A stretch of 64,000 bases of DNA, from positions 1-64,000 of the forward strand of contig PKDX01000026.1 of assembly GCA_002862745.1 (NCBI GenBank), read 5' to 3'. Below are positions 50,156-60,495 of the stretch, piece after piece. The DNA is from Bacteroidota bacterium (lineage in GTDB: Bacteria; Bacteroidota; Bacteroidia; Chitinophagales; UBA8649). A model generated the notes under the pieces. It made no database searches. It was not told the origin of the DNA and worked only from the letters and a program-made list of their open reading frames with translations. A program made the translations under genes and the position numbers. Every line of letters begins with the position of its first letter. The first letter of the stretch is position 1.

Positions 50156-50425
50156 ATGGCTAGAAAATCAGTACAAGCACGTCAGGCAAAGCGAGAAAGG
50201 CTCGTTGCAAAATTTGCTGAACGTAGAGCTCAGCTCAAGGCAGAAGGTGATTATGAGGGCTTGGATAAGCTTCCTAAAAATGCTTCTCCTGTGCGTCTCA
50301 AAAATCGTTGCGGTATCACTGGGCGTGGTAAGGGATACATCCGATTCTTTGGAATCTCGCGTGTCAAGTTCCGTGAACTAGCCTCTGATGGTAAAATCCC
50401 AGGAGTTAAAAAATCAAGTTGGTAA
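50156..50425 (+). CDS. rpsN: 30S ribosomal protein S14
   Basis: [24 protein letters not shown]...[27 protein letters not shown]; long form without zinc CXXC pairs. Confidence 0.97.
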   Translation: MARKSVQARQAKRERLVAKFAERRAQLKAEGDYEGLDKLPKNASPVRLKNRCGITGRGKGYIRFFGISRVKFRELASDGKIPGVKKSSW

Positions 50426-50446
50426 ACCACCACAAAGTAGAATATC

Positions 50447-50848
50447 ATGAATACAGATACTATAGCTGACTTTCTTACACGAATACGTAACGCTCAAATG
50501 GCGGGACATCGTGTCGTTGAAATTCCTTCTTCTAACGTGAAGAAACGCATGACGGAGATCTTGTACGATCAAGGGTATATTTTCAAGTATACCTTCGAAG
50601 AGAATGTTATCGGAACACAGGGAGTTATCAAGATAGCCCTTAAGTACGATACGAACAATGTACCTGTCATCCGTGCGCTAAAGCGTTCTAGTCGACCTGG
50701 TAGAAGAAACTACTCAGCTTCAGCTGATATACCGCACGTTCTTAATGGACTAGGCATTGCTATTGTTTCCACGTCGAAGGGTATTATGACGGATAAAGAA
50801 GCGCGAGCAATGAATGTCGGTGGTGAAATTTTGTGTGAAATATATTAA
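50447..50848 (+). CDS. rpsH: 30S ribosomal protein S8
   Basis: [42 protein letters not shown]...[18 protein letters not shown]. Confidence 0.97.
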   Translation: MNTDTIADFLTRIRNAQMAGHRVVEIPSSNVKKRMTEILYDQGYIFKYTFEENVIGTQGVIKIALKYDTNNVPVIRALKRSSRPGRRNYSASADIPHVLNGLGIAIVSTSKGIMTDKEARAMNVGGEILCEIY

Positions 50849-50859
50849 TCGAGGAAGTC

Positions 50860-51411
50860 ATGTCACGAATAGGAAATGCACCCATTAGTTTACCGGAAGG
50901 CGTCGAGGTTAAAGTCGACGGAGCTGCGGTATCAGTAAAGGGAAAAAAAGGTGAGCTTTTTCAAGAGATCGATCGAGACCTCTCTATCGAAATTGCGGAT
51001 AATGTTCTTACAGTAAAGCGTCCAACAGATCAAAAACGCCACAAGGCGCTGCATGGTCTTTATCGATCATTAATCAGCAATATGGTGGTTGGTGTTTCTG
51101 AGGGATACAAAATTGAGCTCGAATTAGTCGGGGTAGGTTTCCGTGCAAGCAATTCAGGCCAAGTGCTTGAAATGTCATTAGGTTTTTCTCACCCAGTAGT
51201 CTTTTTGATTCCTGCGGAAGTCAAAGTGACTACGGAAATGAAGAAAGGTTCACCTCCGTTAGTGATTCTTGAGTCCAACGATAAACAATTAATTGGTCAG
51301 GTTGCAGCTCGCATCCGTTCTATTCGTAAGCCAGAGCCATACAAAGGCAAAGGTATTCGCTTCAAAGGTGAAGTTCTACGACGTAAGGAAGGTAAAACTG
51401 CTGCTAAATAA
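50860..51411 (+). CDS. rplF: 50S ribosomal protein L6
   Basis: MSRIGNAPISLPEGVEVKVDG...KPEPYKGKGIRFKGEVLRRKEGKTAAK. Confidence 0.97.
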   Translation: MSRIGNAPISLPEGVEVKVDGAAVSVKGKKGELFQEIDRDLSIEIADNVLTVKRPTDQKRHKALHGLYRSLISNMVVGVSEGYKIELELVGVGFRASNSGQVLEMSLGFSHPVVFLIPAEVKVTTEMKKGSPPLVILESNDKQLIGQVAARIRSIRKPEPYKGKGIRFKGEVLRRKEGKTAAK

Positions 51412-51417
51412 TAGAAT

Positions 51418-51765
51418 ATGGCATCGACAAAGATTTCAAAAAGAAAACGCATCCGTCTCGGACTACGTCGAAAAATTAAAGGCACGGCTGAACGCCCCCG
51501 TCTTTCTGTTTTTCGAAGCAACAAGTTTATCTACGCGCAGTTGATCGACGACTTGACAGGAACTACGCTGGCAACGGCAAGTAGTCGTGAGCTTAATGGT
51601 GGTGGCGATAAGGCAGGTCAATCGGCTGAAGTTGGAAAAGCAATTGCCGAGCGTGCAAAAAAAGTAGGAATTGACACCGTGGTATTTGACCGTGGTGGCT
51701 ATCAGTATCATGGTCGCGTGAAGTCTCTCGCTGAGGGGGCACGTGAAGGAGGTCTAAAATTTTAA
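51418..51765 (+). CDS. rplR: 50S ribosomal protein L18
   Basis: [37 protein letters not shown]...[28 protein letters not shown]. Confidence 0.97.
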   Translation: MASTKISKRKRIRLGLRRKIKGTAERPRLSVFRSNKFIYAQLIDDLTGTTLATASSRELNGGGDKAGQSAEVGKAIAERAKKVGIDTVVFDRGGYQYHGRVKSLAEGAREGGLKF

Positions 51766-51774
51766 TTAAAAGAT

Positions 51775-52293
51775 ATGTCGAATTCATCGTCAAGTATGTT
51801 ACGCGCAGCAGAAATCGAACTCCAAGAAAAGGTAGTTGCCATCCGTCGTGTAGCTAAGGTTACCAAGGGGGGACGTACTTTTTCTTTCAGTGCACTTGTT
51901 GTAGTAGGGAATAAGGATGGTGTCGTAGGATACGGCACGGGTAAATCACGTGAAGTAACTGGAGCTATTCAAAAAGGTATTGATGACGCGAAGAAAAATC
52001 TTCAACGTGTACACATCATTCGTGACACGATTCCTCACGAGCAGCTCGGTAAGTTCGGAGCAGCGAAGGTTCTTTTGAAGCCGGCTTCTGGTGGTACAGG
52101 AGTTATTGCAGGAGGTGCTATGCGCGCTGTCCTTGAGGCTGCAGGTATCAAGAACGTTCTTGCTAAGTCACAAGGTTCGACCAATCCAGGTAACGTGATT
52201 GGAGCGACACTTGATGCCTTAAATAAGATGAGAGATCCTTACACTGTGGCTAAGGACCGTGGTATTGAGTTAACTAAAGTATTTAACGGATAA
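51775..52293 (+). CDS. rpsE: 30S ribosomal protein S5
   Basis: [47 protein letters not shown]. Confidence 0.97.
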   Translation: MSNSSSSMLRAAEIELQEKVVAIRRVAKVTKGGRTFSFSALVVVGNKDGVVGYGTGKSREVTGAIQKGIDDAKKNLQRVHIIRDTIPHEQLGKFGAAKVLLKPASGGTGVIAGGAMRAVLEAAGIKNVLAKSQGSTNPGNVIGATLDALNKMRDPYTVAKDRGIELTKVFNG

Positions 52294-52295
52294 TC

Positions 52296-52475
52296 ATGAG
52301 CAAGTTAAGAGTTACCCAGGTACGCAGTATCATTGATCGTCCGGAGCGTCAGAAGCGCACGATGAAAGCGATCGGCTTGCGTAAAATGAATCAAACAGTA
52401 GAAGTAGCCAATACTCCAGAAATGAAGGGTATGATCGCTTCTGTTGCCCATTTGCTAAAAGTAGAAGAAGTATAA
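52296..52475 (+). CDS. rpmD: 50S ribosomal protein L30 (59 aa, missing from the ORF track)
   Basis: Direct translation: MSKLRVTQVRSIIDRPERQKRTMKAIGLRKMNQTVEVANTPEMKGMIASVAHLLKVEEV. Confidence 0.95.
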   Translation: MSKLRVTQVRSIIDRPERQKRTMKAIGLRKMNQTVEVANTPEMKGMIASVAHLLKVEEV

Positions 52476-52476
52476 G

Positions 52477-52929
52477 ATGGCATTAAACAAGTTAACACCA
52501 GCGAAAGGCTCGCTTCACAATAGCAAGCGTGTAGGACGTGGACAAGGTTCAGGTAAAGGCGGTACGTCTAAGCGTGGACATAACGGTGCTCAGTCGAGAT
52601 CAGGTTATTCAAGAAAGATCGGTTTCGAAGGAGGTCAGATGCCTATCCAACGACGTCTTCCAAAGCGTGGATTTAAGAATCCTTTCCGCACACAGTATGC
52701 GGCAATGAACTTAAGCATGGTAGAACACTATGCTGAGAAGTTTGGTGTCAAGGAGTTAAGTGTAGACTTCTTGCGCGATATGAATATCATACAGAAATCA
52801 GAACTCGTAAAGTTGTTGGGTAATGGAGAGTTGACAAAACCTATCCAAGTTAAATTCCACGCTGCGAGTAAAAAGGCCCTTGAGAAACTTGAGGCTGCTG
52901 GTGGATCATTTGAAAAGGTAGAAGCATAA
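52477..52929 (+). CDS. rplO: 50S ribosomal protein L15
   Basis: LNKLTPAKGSLHNSKRVGRGQGSGKGGTSKRGHNGAQSRSGYSRKIGFEGGQMPIQRRLPKRGF. Confidence 0.97.
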   Translation: MALNKLTPAKGSLHNSKRVGRGQGSGKGGTSKRGHNGAQSRSGYSRKIGFEGGQMPIQRRLPKRGFKNPFRTQYAAMNLSMVEHYAEKFGVKELSVDFLRDMNIIQKSELVKLLGNGELTKPIQVKFHAASKKALEKLEAAGGSFEKVEA

Positions 52930-52938
52930 TCAACGACT

Positions 52939-54282
52939 GTGAAATTCCTACAAACCTTACAAAACATTTGGAAAATTGACGATTTACGTCAGAAAATCCT
53001 GTATACGCTGGGTCTCATCCTTGTGTTTAGAATAGGTACGTATATCCTTTTACCAGGAATTAATCCTTTCCCTGCAACGCCAGCCGCTCAAGACAACGGG
53101 GGTATTGCTGGGCTACTTAATATTTTCGCAGGAGGTGCTTTTTCAAGAGCATCAATTTTGGCATTAGGTATTATGCCTTACATCAGTGCGAGTATTGCAA
53201 TTCAGCTGTTGACCATTGCCGTCCCTTACTTTCAAAAACTACAGAAAGAGGGCGAGAGCGGTCGACGTACAATCAATCAAATCACTCGTTATCTCACGGT
53301 AGGAGTTACATTACTTCAGGGCTTTGGCTACTTAGCCTATTTACGCTCTATTGGTATGGGACCAGAGCCCGGTGTTATGAGTGACATGACATTCCGTATC
53401 AGTTCTATGGTAATCTTGAGTGCCGGTACGTTATTTGCTATGTGGATTGGTGAGCGTATCACCGATGGAGGGATTGGTAATGGTATCTCGATTCTTATTA
53501 TGATTGGAATCTTGGCAGAATTACCGGGAGCCATTGTTCGGGAGTTTACTCGCTTATTAGGCGGTGAAGGCGGTGGAATGATCTTCTTTGTGGTTGAGAC
53601 AGCGGTGCTCTTCTCTATTGTTATGGTGGTTATTCTATTGGTACAAGGGACACGAAGAATTCCAATTCAGTATGCTAAACGAAATGTAATGCGCGGTGGT
53701 CGTATGATGCAAGCGGGTGGTGTACGTCAGTATCTACCGATGAAGGTTAACGCTTCTGGGGTAATGCCGATCATCTTTGCTCAGGCCATCATGTTTGTTC
53801 CAGGAACGATTGCTTCCTATGCCGGCTCAAACAGCGTATTCTTAAACAATTTATCAAACCCAATGCATTGGTCGTACAGCTTAATCACATTTTTCTTAGT
53901 GGTTGGTTTCACCTATTTTTATACTGCATTGGTGGTTAATCCAAAACAAATCGCCGACCAGCTCAAAAAAGATGGTGGTTTTATTCCAGGCGTTAAACCT
54001 GGTCGTAAAACCGAAGAGTACGTCGATAACGTTATTTCTCGCATCACACTACCGGGTTCATTATTCCTAGGTATTGTAGCGATTCTTCCAGCATTTGCAA
54101 TGCTTGCTGGAGTAGATCAAAATTTTGCACTGTTTTTTGGAGGGACGTCTTTACTTATCGCAGTAGCGGTAATTCTAGATACGCTTCAACAAGTGGAAAG
54201 TCATTTATTATCACGTCACTATGACGGCTTGACTAAGTCTGGGCGGATTAAAGGACGTCAAGGGGTAGGTGCGGCGTTTTAG
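52939..54282 (+). CDS. secY: Preprotein translocase subunit SecY
   Basis: LRQKILYTLGLILVFRIGTYILLPGI...LGIMPYISASIAIQLLTIAVPYFQKLQKEGE; GTG start. Confidence 0.98.
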   Translation: MKFLQTLQNIWKIDDLRQKILYTLGLILVFRIGTYILLPGINPFPATPAAQDNGGIAGLLNIFAGGAFSRASILALGIMPYISASIAIQLLTIAVPYFQKLQKEGESGRRTINQITRYLTVGVTLLQGFGYLAYLRSIGMGPEPGVMSDMTFRISSMVILSAGTLFAMWIGERITDGGIGNGISILIMIGILAELPGAIVREFTRLLGGEGGGMIFFVVETAVLFSIVMVVILLVQGTRRIPIQYAKRNVMRGGRMMQAGGVRQYLPMKVNASGVMPIIFAQAIMFVPGTIASYAGSNSVFLNNLSNPMHWSYSLITFFLVVGFTYFYTALVVNPKQIADQLKKDGGFIPGVKPGRKTEEYVDNVISRITLPGSLFLGIVAILPAFAMLAGVDQNFALFFGGTSLLIAVAVILDTLQQVESHLLSRHYDGLTKSGRIKGRQGVGAAF

Positions 54283-54284
54283 TG

Positions 54285-55100
54285 ATGGTGATTAAATCGG
54301 TGGAGGAGGTAGAGGTTCTTCGAAAGAGTTCTTTATTAGTATCGAAGACTTTAGCAGAAATTGCCAAGCATATTAAACCTGGTGTAACAGGGCTTGAGTT
54401 AGACAAGATCGCTGAGGATTTCCTCAAGGATCACGGAGCTAGCCCAAGTTTCAAAGGATACAATGGGTTTCCTAATGCTTTGTGTATATCTGTCAATGAT
54501 GAAGTGGTGCACGGGATACCCAATGACAAAGCCTTCCAAGAGGGGGATGTCGTCTCGGTTGACTGTGGAGCCTACATGAACGGGTTTCATGGGGATCAGG
54601 CGTTTTCCTTTGCATTAGCAGGGGCTACGCAGGAAGTCATAAAGCTTCTGAGAGTAACGCGTAGATCGCTTGAGCTCGGAGTTGAAAAGGCAACTTCTTC
54701 AAATCGCGTTGGTGATATTGGATATGCAGTGCAAAACTTCTGTGAAAGACAGCATGGATATGGTGTCGTGCGAGAGCTCGTTGGTCATGGGCTTGGAAGT
54801 TCAATACATGAGGAACCTGAGATTCCCAATTTTGGACGGAAAGGATATGGTCGTCGCCTCTTAAATGGATTGGTTATAGCCATTGAGCCAATGATTAATC
54901 TAGGGAGTCGAAGAGTTCGTTTGGCAAAAGATGGTTGGACGATTAAGACGGCCGATGGCAAACCGAGCGCACACTTTGAACATGATGTTGCGGTAGGACC
55001 CAAAGCGGATATCTTAACTACGTTTAATCTCGTAGATGAGGCGATCGCAAAAAATGAAAATGTAATTGAAGTCCCAAGTTGGGATGGAGAAGAAGAATAA
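54285..55100 (+). CDS. map: Type I methionine aminopeptidase
   Basis: IKSVEEVEVLRKSSLLVSKTLAEIAKHIKPG...NALCISVNDEVVHGIPN...HGLGSSIHEEPEIPNFG. ATG at 54285 (GTG at 54282 overlaps secY stop). Confidence 0.95.
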   Translation: MVIKSVEEVEVLRKSSLLVSKTLAEIAKHIKPGVTGLELDKIAEDFLKDHGASPSFKGYNGFPNALCISVNDEVVHGIPNDKAFQEGDVVSVDCGAYMNGFHGDQAFSFALAGATQEVIKLLRVTRRSLELGVEKATSSNRVGDIGYAVQNFCERQHGYGVVRELVGHGLGSSIHEEPEIPNFGRKGYGRRLLNGLVIAIEPMINLGSRRVRLAKDGWTIKTADGKPSAHFEHDVAVGPKADILTTFNLVDEAIAKNENVIEVPSWDGEEE

Positions 55101-55131
55101 AAGGAAAACATCTCATAAAGAATAAAAGGAT

Positions 55132-55353
55132 ATGAGTAAACAAGGATTGATAAAACAAGATGGGGTGATCACTGAGTCACTTTCCAATGCCATGTTCCGT
55201 GTGCAGTTGGAAAATGGGCATATCATTACCGCCCACATTTCTGGTAAGATGCGTATGTACTACATCAAAATCCTTCCAGGTGACAAAGTATCCGTTGAGA
55301 TGTCTCCTTATGATTTAGATAAAGGAAGAATAACCTACAGATTTAAAAGCTAG
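55132..55353 (+). CDS. infA: Translation initiation factor IF-1
   Basis: [73 protein letters not shown]. Confidence 0.98.
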   Translation: MSKQGLIKQDGVITESLSNAMFRVQLENGHIITAHISGKMRMYYIKILPGDKVSVEMSPYDLDKGRITYRFKS

Positions 55354-55355
55354 AC

Positions 55356-55472
55356 ATGAAAGTTAGAGCATCAGTAAAAAAACGAACAGCAGACTGCAAG
55401 GTCGTTCGAAGAAAAGGTAAGGTTTACATTATCAATAAGAAAAACCCAAAGTTTAAACAGCGTCAAGGATAA
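55356..55472 (+). CDS. rpmJ: 50S ribosomal protein L36 (38 aa, missing from the ORF track)
   Basis: Direct translation: [38 protein letters not shown]. Confidence 0.95.
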   Translation: MKVRASVKKRTADCKVVRRKGKVYIINKKNPKFKQRQG

Positions 55473-55475
55473 AAT

Positions 55476-55853
55476 ATGGCACGTATTGCAGGAAACGATT
55501 TACCAAAGAATAAGAGAGGCATTATAGCCTTGACTTATGTGTATGGTGTTGGTCTTACGACTAGCGGAAAAATTCTCGATGATCTTAAAATTGATCGGGA
55601 CAAGAAAGTTAAGGATTGGTCGGATGATGAAATCACACAGATCAATAAGTACATCGCAGAAAATCTAACCGTCGAGGGAGAGCTTCGTACGGAGGTCCAG
55701 ATGAGTATTAAGCGTTTGATGGACATTGTTTCCTACAGAGGCCTACGTCACCGTAAAGGACTTCCATTGCGTGGACAGCGTACCAAAAACAATTCAAGAA
55801 CTCGTAAAGGTCGTAGAAAGACTGTAGCGAATAAGAAAAAGGTAACTAAATAA
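55476..55853 (+). CDS. rpsM: 30S ribosomal protein S13
   Basis: [26 protein letters not shown]...[27 protein letters not shown]. Confidence 0.98.
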   Translation: MARIAGNDLPKNKRGIIALTYVYGVGLTTSGKILDDLKIDRDKKVKDWSDDEITQINKYIAENLTVEGELRTEVQMSIKRLMDIVSYRGLRHRKGLPLRGQRTKNNSRTRKGRRKTVANKKKVTK

Positions 55854-55860
55854 ATAACTG

Positions 55861-56259
55861 ATGGCAAAGTCTAATTCAGGAAAGCGCGGACAAAAAAAGC
55901 GCAATGTTCAAGTTGATGTTGAGGGATGTGTATACATCACGGCATCGTTCAACAACATTATTGTAACCTTCACGAATACTCGTGGCCAGGTTATCTCATG
56001 GGGTTCTGCCGGTAAAGCAGGTTTCCGTGGGTCAAAAAAGAATACTCCGTATGCAGCGCAAGTTGCAACAGAGGATGCTGGAAAAGTTGCTTACGATGCA
56101 GGAATGCGTCGTGCAGCAGTCTACGTCAAAGGACCAGGTTCAGGACGAGAAAGTGCAATACGCACCGTCGGAGCTTGTGGTATTGATGTAACGGTGATCA
56201 ATGATATCACTCCAGTTCCCCACAACGGTTGTCGTCCACCTAAACGACGTCGCGTCTAA
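55861..56259 (+). CDS. rpsK: 30S ribosomal protein S11
   Basis: [44 protein letters not shown]...[16 protein letters not shown]. Confidence 0.98.
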   Translation: MAKSNSGKRGQKKRNVQVDVEGCVYITASFNNIIVTFTNTRGQVISWGSAGKAGFRGSKKNTPYAAQVATEDAGKVAYDAGMRRAAVYVKGPGSGRESAIRTVGACGIDVTVINDITPVPHNGCRPPKRRRV

Positions 56260-56278
56260 CATAATAATCTAGAATAAG

Positions 56279-56884
56279 ATGGCAAGATATAGAGGTCCAA
56301 AGACAAAAATTGCTCGCAAATTCGGCGAAGCTATTTATGGAGAAGACAAGTCTTTCGAGCGCAGGAAATATCCTCCTGGGCAACATGGTAATTCTCGACG
56401 TCGCAAGTCGGTTTCAGAGTATGCTATTCAGTTAAAGGAAAAGCAGAAAGCAAAATATACTTACGGAGTATTGGAGCGTCAGTTCCGTAAAACATTTGAA
56501 AAGGCGAGCCGGAAAGAAGGGATTACAGGTACGAACTTGCTCCAACTGTTGGAGAGCCGTTTAGATAACGTGGTATACAGATTCGGTCTGGCAAATTCAA
56601 GAAGACAGTCACGTCAGTTGGTTAGTCACCGTCACATTATGGTAAACGGAGACGTGGTAAATATTCCTTCGTACACTGTACGTCCAGGTGATGTGGTTTC
56701 TGTCCGTGAGCGTTCACGAACTCTCCTTGTTATCGAGGAGAACTTAGGACGTTCCACAACCCTCTTGGAATGGTTGAGATTTGATTCAAGTCAATTCCAG
56801 GGTGAGATCATCTCCATGCCCGAACGTGAGCAAATTCCAGAAAATATCAATGAGCAGTTAATCGTCGAATTGTATTCGAAGTAA
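56279..56884 (+). CDS. rpsD: 30S ribosomal protein S4
   Basis: [37 protein letters not shown]...[20 protein letters not shown]. Confidence 0.98.
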   Translation: MARYRGPKTKIARKFGEAIYGEDKSFERRKYPPGQHGNSRRRKSVSEYAIQLKEKQKAKYTYGVLERQFRKTFEKASRKEGITGTNLLQLLESRLDNVVYRFGLANSRRQSRQLVSHRHIMVNGDVVNIPSYTVRPGDVVSVRERSRTLLVIEENLGRSTTLLEWLRFDSSQFQGEIISMPEREQIPENINEQLIVELYSK

Positions 56885-56917
56885 ACGAGCTTTTAAAAAA
56901 AATAATTACAGCGCAAT

Positions 56918-57910
56918 ATGAGTTTCTTATCCTTCATTAAACCCGAAAAAATAATCCTTCAAAAGTCAAGTGACAACCACGGACTTTTTGAATTTAAACC
57001 GCTTGAGCCTGGATTTGGTGTGACAGTGGGTAATGCTCTTCGTAGAGTACTTTTGTCATCTCTTGAGGGACATGCTATCGCTGCTATCAAAATCAGCGGT
57101 GTGGATCATGAATTCTCAACGATTGATGGAATCATTGAGGACGTTACTGAAATCATCCTAAACCTCAAGCAGGTTCGACTTAAAAAGTTGATTGATGATA
57201 ACAGTCCTGCCGATAAGATTTACTTAAGCATTTCAGGAAAAGAAGCATTCAATGCAGGAATGATTGAACGTCACACGAATGTATTTAAAGTAGTGAATCC
57301 AGATCAGCACATCTGCTCGATGGACCCTTCGGTAACATTAGAAATTGAAATGATTATCGCTCGTGGTCGTGGGTATACAATCTCAGAAGATCAAAATCTT
57401 GGGGAGTTGGCATTAGGCTTTATCACCGTAGATTCAATTTTTACCCCTATTCGAAACGTACGCTATTCAATCAATAATGTTCGTGTTGAGCAACGTACAG
57501 ATTTCGAAGCACTGGAATTAGAAGTTGTTACGGATGGTACAATTCATCCTGAGGACGCGGTAAAGCAAGGTGCGCGAATTCTGATTCAACATTTATTACT
57601 TATCTCTGATGAGAACTTCTCATTTGGTGTTGCTGAAAAGCGCGAGGATGAGTTTGTTGATGAACACGTATTGCAAATGCGTAAGTTGCTCAAGACAAAT
57701 CTTGAAGATCTGGACCTTTCAGTTAGAGCATACAACTGCTTAAAGGCTGCTAAGATTAACACCTTAGAAGAGTTGGTGCATTACAATACTAATGAGTTAT
57801 TGAAATTCAGAAACTTCGGACGTAAATCCCTTGTAGAAATTGAGGCCTTACTCGTAGAACAAGGATTATCATTCGGCATGGATATTTCAAAATATCAAAT
57901 AGAAGACTAA
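56918..57910 (+). CDS. rpoA: DNA-directed RNA polymerase subunit alpha
   Basis: FEFKPLEPGFGVTVGNALRRVLLSSLEGHAIAAIKI...alpha-CTD DLDLSVRAYNCLKAAKINTLEELV. Confidence 0.98.
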   Translation: MSFLSFIKPEKIILQKSSDNHGLFEFKPLEPGFGVTVGNALRRVLLSSLEGHAIAAIKISGVDHEFSTIDGIIEDVTEIILNLKQVRLKKLIDDNSPADKIYLSISGKEAFNAGMIERHTNVFKVVNPDQHICSMDPSVTLEIEMIIARGRGYTISEDQNLGELALGFITVDSIFTPIRNVRYSINNVRVEQRTDFEALELEVVTDGTIHPEDAVKQGARILIQHLLLISDENFSFGVAEKREDEFVDEHVLQMRKLLKTNLEDLDLSVRAYNCLKAAKINTLEELVHYNTNELLKFRNFGRKSLVEIEALLVEQGLSFGMDISKYQIED

Positions 57911-57941
57911 TAGGGGATAGATACCTAGAGAATTGTAGATT

Positions 57942-58679
57942 ATGAGACACGGAAAAAAAGTAAACCACCTTAGTCGAACGGCTTCTCATCGCAAAGCGAT
58001 GCTCGCCAATATGGCTTCTTCGCTTGTAAAACACAAGCGAATAACGACTACAGTAGCTAAGGCCAAGGCGCTTCGCGTTTATCTCGAGCCAATGGTAACT
58101 AAGGCAAAAGTTAACAGCACACATAACCGTCGTGTAGTCTTTTCTTACCTAAAGGATAAGGAAGCTATTAAGGAGTTGTTTGATGTTATCTCCGCTAAAG
58201 TTCAAGATCGTCCAGGTGGGTATTTACGCATTGTGAAGTTACCGTTCAGACCATCTGATGGAGCGGAAATGGCGATGGTTGAGTTTGTTGATTTCAATGA
58301 GATTTATTCGAATGCGAAAGAGGGTAAAGCCGATAAGTCTAAAACTCGTCGTTCGCGTAAGAGAAAGAGTAGCGGGAGTGCTGCAAAAGAAACAGCTCCT
58401 GTAGCTGAGGCACCTGCTGCTGAAGAGGCACCTGCTGTTGAAGAAGCACCAGTTGTTGAAGAAGCACCTGCTGTTGAAGAAGCACCAGTTGTTGAAGAGG
58501 CACCTGCTGAGGAGGAAGCTCCAGCAGCTGAAGAGGCACCAGTTGTTGAAGAGGCACCTGCTGAGGAGGAAGCTCCAGCAGCTGAAGAGGCACCAGTTGT
58601 TGAAGAGGCACCTGCTGAGGAGGAAGCTCCAGCTGAGGAAGAGTCTTCAGAAGAAGCACCTGAAGAGGATAAGGAGTAA
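57942..58679 (+). CDS. rplQ: 50S ribosomal protein L17 with a long acidic A/P/E-rich C-terminal extension
   Basis: [45 protein letters not shown]...; tail of [11 protein letters not shown] repeats to the stop. Confidence 0.97.
   Translation: MRHGKKVNHLSRTASHRKAMLANMASSLVKHKRITTTVAKAKALRVYLEPMVTKAKVNSTHNRRVVFSYLKDKEAIKELFDVISAKVQDRPGGYLRIVKLPFRPSDGAEMAMVEFVDFNEIYSNAKEGKADKSKTRRSRKRKSSGSAAKETAPVAEAPAAEEAPAVEEAPVVEEAPAVEEAPVVEEAPAEEEAPAAEEAPVVEEAPAEEEAPAAEEAPVVEEAPAEEEAPAEEESSEEAPEEDKE
58431..58643 (+). repeat. In-frame tandem repeats encoding the L17 tail
   Basis: 36-bp unit GCTGTTGAAGAAGCACCAGTTGTTGAAGAAGCACCT (about 58434-58505, x2, last copy one base different), then 54-bp unit at 58506-58559 repeated at 58560-58613 plus a partial copy. 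Confidence 0.85.
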
Positions 58680-58707
58680 AATCCTTCAATATTCTTTTAT
58701 CATACAG

Positions 58708-58736
58708 AAAGGAATGGTTCTGCCATCCCTTTTTTA
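58708..58736 (+). terminator. Rho-independent terminator after rplQ
   Basis: AAAGGAATGG-TTCTG-CCATCCCTTTTTTAT (one mismatch in stem). Confidence 0.7.
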
Positions 58737-58762
58737 TGCCCTTGTATCTGCTAAAGGAAATG

Positions 58763-60442
58763 CTAGAATTGTTCGAATAGGGGAGACAGAAGCACCCACA
58801 ACGTACCTTGGTCTGCGTTTGTTTTATCTCTGTTGATTGTCCACTTCATTGCGGCGGTTGCCTGCGCTTTTGTTGGATTCATAAGTAGTTCGAGTTGCAA
58901 GTTCCCGAGAAGTTGGTCAAAGGATTCTATATTGCTAAAATCTTCTGAAAAGCCAACGCTTTTTGCTAGAGTAATTACGTCTATCTCGCCATACCCTATT
59001 CTATCCTCCTTGGAGGTATAGTCGAATTTAGGCCATTGTCCTTGTTTAATTCGTTCTATATCCCCTGCATGTTCCCCAATTACTAAGTAAATGCCATCAT
59101 TGGCATAATCGATGGTAGTCGCCTCGGGAGGTAAAATTCCAAATAGAGTCATAAAAGATAGCATACCGTCTAGCTTTTGTTGTAGACCTTCAGAAAGTAC
59201 TGTATCCATTCCAAGGAAGAGGCTAAGGTGCATTCCTTTTACTGAATCTCGCTGGTAACTAAAGGAATACTCACCAGATAAATCGCCATAGAACTGGATA
59301 ATATTTTCGCGAGGAAAGTCAAACATTGTCGCCATGGGATCGTTGCTTGGAGCCTCTTGAATATTCTCTTGTAGGGCATACAAGGAATTAAAATAGTCAT
59401 ATTCTTTATCCAAAACCTCTATAAAATCTAGGCATGTGTAACCAAAACCAAAGAGCAGCTCGTTATCCGTTGGGCTTACTTTCCTAAGGGGCATATTGGG
59501 AGTTTCTTTCTCATCACAGGATTGGTATAGGATCTGTGCAAGCTTGGTTGTGGGATCCATCGCAACCTCCATTGCAAGGTGCACATTGTTATTCTCAACG
59601 TTAATTGAATAGAGCTGATAATCATAAGCTTCGGTGAGGTCAATCAACAAACGTTCAAGTCCATTGGTGATTTCAACATTAGGCGCACTCTTCGCAGCCA
59701 GTGGTATTGCGCGAACCAAGCTCTTTGAAAGGCTGCTAGGCATGTCAATCAGAATACTCGCATCATGGTTCAATAGTTCTTTATGATGCGCAAAGTTTCC
59801 AATATTTTCCTTGTGTGGCTTACCCAATCGAGTCGCTGAATTGTTCGAAAACAAAAGAATGGTGTCGCACCAACCGATAGTTATATCCTCGATGGTATGT
59901 GTTTTGAAGCCGTATTGGTTTATAGGAGTAGACGAAGCATCTTCAAGGATATCTTCTGCCTCCAAGGCGTCAATAAGTAATGGTGCACTTGTCGAGACTA
60001 TGGCCATATCAAAAGAAAGGAGTTCCTGCCATTCTTCAGCAAAAGTCCTTTCGCTTTGTAAGCCATTATACAACTGCATCAGATTTGTTGTTATTCCTAC
60101 AGAACCCATGATTTTCCCATCTTGAATTCCCTGCGAAAAAAAGTGGTCAATCAATGGTTGGATCACAGAATCATTTGAATTCATATAAAGCAACTCTTGG
60201 ATAAGAGCTAGTTCTTGCCATTGACTCGGTTTATCGAGATCCATGGCATCCGAGAGGGATTGTATATCCGTATAGAAATAAGCTAATGCATTTTTTGCTG
60301 GAATAAGCTGATTGGCATTCTGAATACTAGATTGAGAATTACTAACCTTCTCGTTTTCTGATTTGTCATCTTTACAACCTGGGATAACAACCAACAAAAG
60401 TAGGGTAGCAGCAATGAGATGCTTAATATAGTTATGTCTCAT
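58763..60442 (-). CDS. Large lipoprotein of unknown function (DUF4836-like layout)
   Basis: Lipobox LLLLVVIPGCKDD; N-terminal QLIPAKNALAYFYTDIQSLSDAM; no enzymatic motif seen. Confidence 0.7.
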   Translation of the reverse strand: MRHNYIKHLIAATLLLLVVIPGCKDDKSENEKVSNSQSSIQNANQLIPAKNALAYFYTDIQSLSDAMDLDKPSQWQELALIQELLYMNSNDSVIQPLIDHFFSQGIQDGKIMGSVGITTNLMQLYNGLQSERTFAEEWQELLSFDMAIVSTSAPLLIDALEAEDILEDASSTPINQYGFKTHTIEDITIGWCDTILLFSNNSATRLGKPHKENIGNFAHHKELLNHDASILIDMPSSLSKSLVRAIPLAAKSAPNVEITNGLERLLIDLTEAYDYQLYSINVENNNVHLAMEVAMDPTTKLAQILYQSCDEKETPNMPLRKVSPTDNELLFGFGYTCLDFIEVLDKEYDYFNSLYALQENIQEAPSNDPMATMFDFPRENIIQFYGDLSGEYSFSYQRDSVKGMHLSLFLGMDTVLSEGLQQKLDGMLSFMTLFGILPPEATTIDYANDGIYLVIGEHAGDIERIKQGQWPKFDYTSKEDRIGYGEIDVITLAKSVGFSEDFSNIESFDQLLGNLQLELLMNPTKAQATAAMKWTINRDKTNADQGTLWVLLSPLFEQF

Positions 60443-60495
60443 AGGTAATGATTAGAAAGAGTAAATATATTCGATAAAAAACAGATCACTAGGGC

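Noticed and set aside
58431-58643. Minisatellite or CRISPR-like array
   Set aside because: In-frame protein-coding repeats of rplQ without spacers.
58339-58689. 116-aa Leu/Gln/Pro repeat ORF on the minus strand, and the 58438-58836 plus-strand ORF
   Set aside because: Frame-shifted or antisense readings of the rplQ tail repeats.
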